DNA of 64,000 bases from Klebsiella ornithinolytica NBRC 105727 = ATCC 31898 (lineage in GTDB: Bacteria > Pseudomonadota > Gammaproteobacteria > Enterobacterales > Enterobacteriaceae). The DNA is taken from positions 62,001 to 126,000 of the forward strand of contig NZ_BCYR01000005.1 of NCBI RefSeq assembly GCF_001598295.1. Reading direction: 5' to 3'. Position numbers and translations under genes: made by a program. Position 1 is the first letter of the stretch; each line of letters begins with the position of its first letter. Below the pieces are notes generated by a model. The model was not told where the DNA came from. It did no database searches and was given only the letters and a program-made list of their open reading frames with translations. Shown piece after piece: positions 59,115 through 64,000 of this stretch.

Positions 59115-60473
59115 ATGCAGACCGTTTTAGCAAAAATCGTTGCCGACAAAGCGATTTGGGTAGAAGCCCGCAAACAACAGCAACCGCTAGCCAGTTTTCA
59201 GAACGACGTCGTCCCGACTCAGCGTAATTTTTACGATGCGCTCGCCGGTACGCGCACCGCGTTTATTCTGGAATGCAAAAAAGCGTCTCCGTCGAAAGGA
59301 CTGATTCGCCAGGATTTTGACCCGGCGACCATCGCCGGCGTCTATAAAAATTATGCCTCGGCCATCTCGGTCCTGTGCGACGAGAAATATTTCCAGGGCA
59401 GCTTCGACTTTCTGCCGATCGTCAGCGCCATCGCGCCGCAGCCGATTCTGTGCAAGGACTTCACCATCGATCCTTACCAGATCTACCTGGCGCGCTACTA
59501 CCAGGCCGACGCCTGCCTGCTGATGCTGTCGGTGCTGGATGACGATAGCTACCGTCAGCTGGCCGCCGTGGCCCATAGCCTGAACATGGGCGTGCTGACT
59601 GAGGTCAGCAACGAAGAGGAGCTGGAGCGCGCCATTGCGCTGAAGGCTAAAGTGGTCGGGATTAACAACCGCGACCTGCGCGATATGTCGATTGATCTGA
59701 ACCGCACCCGCCAGCTGGCGCCGCGCCTGGATCATGATGTGACGGTGATCAGCGAATCCGGTATCCATACTTACGCCGAAGTGCGCGAACTCAGCCATTT
59801 TGCCAACGGTTTCCTGATCGGTTCCGCCTTGATGGAACAGGCGGATCTCGATGCTGCGGTGAAGCGCGTGCTGCTCGGCGAGAATAAAGTTTGCGGCCTG
59901 ACCCGGCCTCAGGATGCACAGATCGCCTGTGAATCCGGCGCAATTTATGGCGGGCTGATTTTTGTTCCCTCCTCGCCGCGCGCCGTCAACGACGCCCAGG
60001 CGAAAGAGATTATTCAGTCCGCTCCGCTGCGCTACGTTGGCGTCTTCCGCGACGCGCCCGTCGAGGCGGTCGCCGCCCGGGCAGAACAGCTTCAGCTGGC
60101 GGCAATTCAACTGCACGGCAGCGAAGATCAGACCTATATTGACGCCCTGCGTGCGGCCCTTCCGCAGTCGGTGCAGATCTGGAAAGCCCTCAGCGTCAGC
60201 GACACGCTGCCCTCACGTCACTTCACCCATGTCGATAAGTATGTTTTCGATAATGGCCAGGGCGGTAGCGGCCAGCGTTTCGACTGGACGCTGCTGCAGG
60301 GCCAGGACCTGCGTAATGTCATTCTGGCAGGCGGCCTGGGCGCCGATAACTGTGTAGAAGCGGCGAAAAGCGGCTGTGCCGGACTCGATTTCAATTCAGG
60401 CGTAGAGTCGCAGCCGGGTATTAAAGATCCCAGCAAACTGGCTTCGGTGTTTCAAACACTGCGCGCATATTAA
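59115..60473 (+). CDS. trpC: TrpC(F), IGPS / PRA isomerase
   Basis: This 452-aa bifunctional protein has an N-terminal indole-3-glycerol-phosphate synthase (about 1-255; ECKKASPSKGLIRQDFDP) and a C-terminal phosphoribosylanthranilate isomerase (about 256-452; KVCGLTRPQDAQIA). Both are TIM barrels. It lies between trpGD and trpB. Confidence 0.98.
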   Translation: MQTVLAKIVADKAIWVEARKQQQPLASFQNDVVPTQRNFYDALAGTRTAFILECKKASPSKGLIRQDFDPATIAGVYKNYASAISVLCDEKYFQGSFDFLPIVSAIAPQPILCKDFTIDPYQIYLARYYQADACLLMLSVLDDDSYRQLAAVAHSLNMGVLTEVSNEEELERAIALKAKVVGINNRDLRDMSIDLNRTRQLAPRLDHDVTVISESGIHTYAEVRELSHFANGFLIGSALMEQADLDAAVKRVLLGENKVCGLTRPQDAQIACESGAIYGGLIFVPSSPRAVNDAQAKEIIQSAPLRYVGVFRDAPVEAVAARAEQLQLAAIQLHGSEDQTYIDALRAALPQSVQIWKALSVSDTLPSRHFTHVDKYVFDNGQGGSGQRFDWTLLQGQDLRNVILAGGLGADNCVEAAKSGCAGLDFNSGVESQPGIKDPSKLASVFQTLRAY

Positions 60474-60482
60474 GGAGCAATA

Positions 60483-61676
60483 ATGAGCACTTTACTTAAT
60501 CCCTATTTTGGCGAATTTGGCGGTATGTACGTCCCGCAGATTCTGATGCCCGCCCTGCGCCAGCTGGAAGAAGCGTTCGTCAGCGCGCAGAAAGATCCTG
60601 CCTTTCAGGCGGAATTTACCGACCTGCTGAAAAACTACGCCGGTCGTCCAACGGCGCTGACTAAATGCCGTAACCTGACCGAAGGGACCCGCACCACGCT
60701 GTATCTGAAGCGCGAAGATCTGCTGCACGGCGGCGCGCACAAAACCAACCAGGTGCTGGGTCAGGCGCTGCTGGCTAAACGGATGGGTAAAACCGAAATT
60801 ATCGCCGAAACCGGCGCCGGTCAACACGGCGTGGCGTCCGCACTCGCCAGCGCTCTGCTCGGCCTGAAGTGCCGCATCTATATGGGCGCAAAAGACGTCG
60901 AACGCCAGTCGCCGAACGTGTTCCGCATGCGATTAATGGGTGCCGAAGTGATTCCGGTGCACAGCGGTTCCGCCACGCTGAAAGATGCCTGTAACGAAGC
61001 GCTGCGCGACTGGTCTGGCAGCTATGAGACCGCGCACTATATGCTCGGTACCGCGGCGGGCCCGCACCCGTTCCCGACCATCGTACGTGAATTCCAGCGC
61101 ATGATTGGCGAAGAGACCAAAGCGCAAATTCTTGAAAAAGAAGGACGTCTTCCGGATGCGGTCATCGCCTGCGTCGGCGGCGGATCCAACGCTATCGGTA
61201 TGTTTGCTGACTTTATCGATGAAACCAACGTCGGTCTGATCGGCGTCGAGCCTGCGGGTCACGGGATTGAAACCGGTGAACACGGCGCGCCGCTGAAGCA
61301 TGGTCGCGTCGGCATCTACTTCGGTATGAAGTCACCGATGATGCAAACCGCAGACGGCCAGATTGAAGAGTCCTACTCCATTTCCGCCGGTCTGGATTTC
61401 CCGTCCGTTGGCCCACAGCACGCTTTCCTCAACAGTACCGGCCGCGCCGATTACGTGTCAATCACCGATAACGAAGCGCTGGAGGCCTTCAAAGCGCTCT
61501 CCCGCCATGAAGGGATTATTCCGGCGCTGGAGTCCTCTCACGCTCTGGCACATGCGCTGAAAATGATGCGTGAAAACCCGGAAAAAGAGCAGCTGCTGGT
61601 GGTTAACCTGTCCGGTCGCGGCGACAAAGACATCTTCACCGTACACGATATTCTGAAAGCGCGAGGGGAAATCTGA
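60483..61676 (+). CDS. trpB: Tryptophan synthase beta
   Basis: This 397-aa PLP enzyme joins indole and serine. The PLP lysine is in [16 protein letters not shown] (Lys87), with [15 protein letters not shown] and the phosphate-binding [12 protein letters not shown]. It forms the alpha2beta2 complex with TrpA; its stop overlaps the trpA ATG (TGATG). Confidence 0.98.
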   Translation: MSTLLNPYFGEFGGMYVPQILMPALRQLEEAFVSAQKDPAFQAEFTDLLKNYAGRPTALTKCRNLTEGTRTTLYLKREDLLHGGAHKTNQVLGQALLAKRMGKTEIIAETGAGQHGVASALASALLGLKCRIYMGAKDVERQSPNVFRMRLMGAEVIPVHSGSATLKDACNEALRDWSGSYETAHYMLGTAAGPHPFPTIVREFQRMIGEETKAQILEKEGRLPDAVIACVGGGSNAIGMFADFIDETNVGLIGVEPAGHGIETGEHGAPLKHGRVGIYFGMKSPMMQTADGQIEESYSISAGLDFPSVGPQHAFLNSTGRADYVSITDNEALEAFKALSRHEGIIPALESSHALAHALKMMRENPEKEQLLVVNLSGRGDKDIFTVHDILKARGEI

Positions 61677-62485
61677 TGGAACGTTATGAGACGCTGTTTG
61701 CACAACTGAAAACCCGCCGGGAAGGCGCGTTTGTTCCCTTCGTCACCCTCGGCGATCCGAACCCTGAGCAGTCGCTAAAGATCATCGATACGCTGATTGA
61801 AGCCGGTGCCGACGCCCTGGAACTGGGGATCCCCTTCTCCGATCCGCTGGCGGATGGCCCGACGATTCAGGGCGCAACCCTGCGCGCCTTTGCCGCGGGT
61901 GTCAATCCAGCGCAATGTTTTGAAATGCTGGCGGCGATTCGCCACAAACACCCGACTATTCCGATTGGCCTGCTGATGTATGCCAACCTGGTATTCAGCC
62001 CGGGTATTGACGAATTTTATGCCCAATGCGAGCGAGTGGGCGTCGATTCGGTGCTGGTCGCCGATGTCCCGATTGAAGAGTCCGCCCCGTTCCGCCAGGC
62101 GGCGCTGCGCCATAATATCGCGCCGATCTTCATCTGCCCGCCTAACGCCGATGATGACCTGCTGCGCCAGATTGCCTCCTGGGGCCGCGGCTATACCTAC
62201 CTGCTGTCACGCGCCGGCGTGACCGGAGCGGAAAACCGCGCCGCGCTGCCGCTGCACCACCTGGTGGAAAAGCTGGCCGAATATAACGCCGCACCGCCGC
62301 TGCAGGGCTTTGGCATCTCCGCGCCGGAGCAGGTGACCGCTGCGCTTGAAGCCGGAGCTGCCGGAGCGATTTCCGGTTCAGCGATCGTGAAAATTATCGA
62401 GCGCAATGTTAACGATCCGCAGACCATGCTGGCCGAGCTCAAAGCATTCGTGCAGAGCCTGAAGGCAGCGACTAAAGCGGCATAA
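61676..62485 (+). CDS. trpA: Tryptophan synthase alpha
   Basis: This 269-aa TIM-barrel enzyme cleaves indole-3-glycerol phosphate. Catalytic Glu49 and Asp60 lie in [16 protein letters not shown], and the phosphate-binding loops around GFGISAPEQ and GAISGSAIV are present. Last gene of the operon; a terminator follows. Confidence 0.98.
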   Translation: MERYETLFAQLKTRREGAFVPFVTLGDPNPEQSLKIIDTLIEAGADALELGIPFSDPLADGPTIQGATLRAFAAGVNPAQCFEMLAAIRHKHPTIPIGLLMYANLVFSPGIDEFYAQCERVGVDSVLVADVPIEESAPFRQAALRHNIAPIFICPPNADDDLLRQIASWGRGYTYLLSRAGVTGAENRAALPLHHLVEKLAEYNAAPPLQGFGISAPEQVTAALEAGAAGAISGSAIVKIIERNVNDPQTMLAELKAFVQSLKAATKAA

Positions 62486-62495
62486 CTTGCCTCCG

Positions 62496-62526
62496 CCGCC
62501 TGGCGCCAGTGCCGGGCGGTTATTTC
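62496..62526 (+). terminator. Terminator after trpA
   Basis: A nine-base stem with one G-U pair (CCGCCTGGC/GCCGGGCGG, loop GCCAGT) is followed by TTATTTCC. It overlaps the end of the convergent marR gene. Confidence 0.65.
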
Positions 62527-62975
62527 CGCTGCAAGCTGTCGGCGTATTTGCGCGTCAGACGAAACAGCGCCTCAACCTCTTCCTCACCCCACTCTGCCAG
62601 TACCTGATTCATCAGCCGTGTCCTCGCCACCGCGATGCGTTCAATCACGGTTTTTCCCTGCTCGCTCAAGGTGACTTCGCTGATCCGCCGATCGTGGATA
62701 TTAGGCTGTTTGAGCGCCAGTCCCTGCGCCTCCAGTTTTTTTACCTGCCGACTGACGGTGGTGTAATCGCGCCCCAGACTATCCGCCAGCTCCACAACAC
62801 CCACCGGCCCGTAGCGTCCGATGGCCACCAGCAGTGGAAACAGAATTTGATCGATTTGCACATCCGCGGCCTGAAGCAGCTGTTCATCGCGAACGGGCTG
62901 GTTCATCACGCTAATGATATCGAGCAGCGCGCCGTGGAAATCGGTAATATCGTAATCATTATGTGCATCTTGCAT
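62520..62975 (-). CDS. MarR-family regulator
   Basis: This 151-aa winged-helix repressor shows GPVGVVELADSLGRDYTTVSRQVKKLEAQGLALKQPNIHDRRISEVTLSEQGK (recognition helix and beta-wing with the DxR motif, residues about 56-110). It is divergent from the oxidoreductase at 63051, with a palindrome between them. It probably represses that gene in response to an electrophile or phenolic. Confidence 0.9.
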   Translation of the reverse strand: MQDAHNDYDITDFHGALLDIISVMNQPVRDEQLLQAADVQIDQILFPLLVAIGRYGPVGVVELADSLGRDYTTVSRQVKKLEAQGLALKQPNIHDRRISEVTLSEQGKTVIERIAVARTRLMNQVLAEWGEEEVEALFRLTRKYADSLQRK

Positions 62976-63008
62976 ATATTTTTTAACCGGGTATAGTGCC
63001 GTTATCTA

Positions 63009-63029
63009 TTATGTGCATTTTACACATAA
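63009..63029. promoter_or_regulatory. Palindromic operator for the MarR regulator
   Basis: Perfect seven-base arms TTATGTG and CACATAA flank CATTTTA in the 75-bp divergent gap. The half-site ATGTGCA recurs just inside the marR start (about 62960-62968). Size and position fit a MarR-dimer site, 22 bases before the oxidoreductase start. Confidence 0.75.
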
Positions 63030-63050
63030 TTGCCTTCAGGAGATAACATT

Positions 63051-63998
63051 ATGAAAGCAGCCGTAGTTTTCGATCTGCAACAGGGTCCTGTCTGGGCCGA
63101 TTTTACCGATCCGCAGGCCGATGTCCGTCACTCCCTGGTAAAAGTGAATGCCGCCGCCATCAGCCATGTGGTGAAAGGTCGCGCCTCCGGTAAGCATTAC
63201 AGTTTCGACGGCCGGCTACCGTTTGTGGTCGGCATTGATGGCGTTGGAACGCTGGCCGATGGGCAGCGGGTCTATTTTGCCTTCCCCACTGCGCCCTGGG
63301 GCAGCATGGCGCAGTGGGCGCCGGTCGCCGTCGAGAACTGCCTGCCTTTACCAGATAACCTGGATGATATTACCGCCGCGGCGATGGCAAATCCTGGCAT
63401 GTCCGCCTGGGCGGCGCTCGTAAAGCGTGCCGGACTGGCTGCCGGAGAGAGCGTACTGATCAACGGCGCAACCGGCAGCGCCGGTCAGCTTGCGGTACAG
63501 ATTGCCCGCTTCCTCGGCGCAAAGAAGATCATCGTCACCGGCCGGAATACCCAGATGCTGGCCGCCCTCGGCGCCGACGTCTGCATCGACTTAACGGCAG
63601 ACGATCTGACGCTACAGGCACAATTCAGCGAACAGGCGGCGCAGCAGGTTGATGTGGTGGTGGATTATCTCTGGGGCCGCAGCGCCGAACTGATGCTGCC
63701 GGCGCTGGCGAAACACAGTCCAGGCAACGCGCCGGTGCGCTACGTCCAGGTGGGTTCGCTTTCCGGCGCTGAAATTGCGCTCAACGGCGCGGTACTGAGA
63801 GCGGCCCCGCTGCAGCTGATGGGCAGTGGTATCGGTAGCCTGTCGATGCCGGAGCTGCTGGCGGCAACCGGTGAAATGCTGCAGGCTGCCGTTGCAGGTG
63901 GTTTTACCATCGCCACCACCCCGCTTGCGCTCAGCGAAGTAGCGAGCGCATGGCCGCGTGATAACAGCCAGAAACGGACCGTATTTCTGCTCAGCTAA
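63051..63998 (+). CDS. Zinc-independent MDR alcohol dehydrogenase / quinone oxidoreductase-like
   Basis: This 315-aa medium-chain reductase has a GroES-like N-terminal half and a Rossmann half with NGATGSAGQLAVQIARFLGAKKIIVTGRN (residues about 142-170, GxxGxxG NADPH site). The zinc-binding residues of classical alcohol dehydrogenases are absent, so it belongs to the quinone-reductase-like group. AGGAG precedes the ATG. It is divergent from and probably regulated by the MarR gene. The gene is complete, ending two bases before the window edge. Confidence 0.88.
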   Translation: MKAAVVFDLQQGPVWADFTDPQADVRHSLVKVNAAAISHVVKGRASGKHYSFDGRLPFVVGIDGVGTLADGQRVYFAFPTAPWGSMAQWAPVAVENCLPLPDNLDDITAAAMANPGMSAWAALVKRAGLAAGESVLINGATGSAGQLAVQIARFLGAKKIIVTGRNTQMLAALGADVCIDLTADDLTLQAQFSEQAAQQVDVVVDYLWGRSAELMLPALAKHSPGNAPVRYVQVGSLSGAEIALNGAVLRAAPLQLMGSGIGSLSMPELLAATGEMLQAAVAGGFTIATTPLALSEVASAWPRDNSQKRTVFLLS

Positions 63999-64000
63999 AA

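Overview
The window is chromosomal DNA of an enterobacterium. Backbone proteins and gene order are those of the Escherichia coli tyrR-psp-sap-fabI-rnb-pyrF-ribA-acnA-cysB-topA-trp region. The GC-rich coding sequence and accessory content fit a Klebsiella/Raoultella-type genome, but the genus is an inference. No rRNA, tRNA or CRISPR array was seen.

Layout. (1) 1-4419: ycjF (first codons only), ycjX and the phage-shock-protein operon pspABCD, with the divergent activator gene pspF and a sigma-54 promoter between them. pspE is not found. (2) 4410-13550: an accessory block where E. coli has the puu genes: an MFS exporter, a frameshifted tnpB insertion with a likely omega-RNA end, an M20 amidohydrolase, an AraC regulator with a large GH39-like domain, an XRE/MmyB regulator with a divergent NAD(P)-binding reductase, and a lone PTS IIB-like protein. 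(3) 13950-19235: sapABCDF. (4) 19266-26157: an accessory block between sapF and fabI. It holds an NCS1 permease, a histidine-ammonia-lyase homologue that lacks the Ala-Ser-Gly MIO tripeptide, a complete polar-amino-acid ABC importer, and a divergent HutD/Ves-family gene. MIO loss in this fold is the hallmark of ergothionase, so this may be an uptake and trimethylamine-releasing system for ergothioneine or a related histidine betaine. (5) 26378-47729: housekeeping genes fabI, yciW, rnb, yciZ, yciT, osmB, yciH-pyrF-lapB-lapA, pgpB, ribA, acnA, ymiA, cysB, topA, yciN, sohB, yciK and btuR, with a 15-copy 9-bp tandem repeat between fabI and yciW. (6) 47701-52429: an inserted beta-glucoside-type locus (GPH symporter, GH3 glycosidase, AraC regulator). 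(7) 52609-62485: rluB, an EAL-domain remnant, yciO, trpH and the full trp operon with its operator, leader peptide and attenuator. (8) 62520-63998: a divergent marR / quinone-oxidoreductase-like pair sharing a palindromic operator.

How the parts work together: psp and sap genes act in envelope stress and peptide or polyamine-type transport. The lapAB-pyrF-yciH, yciK-btuR and trp sets are tightly packed operons with 1-4 bp overlaps. Accessory loci sit cleanly between conserved genes, which marks insertion or replacement points. All assignments rest on reading the sequence and remembered family features; no database search was run.
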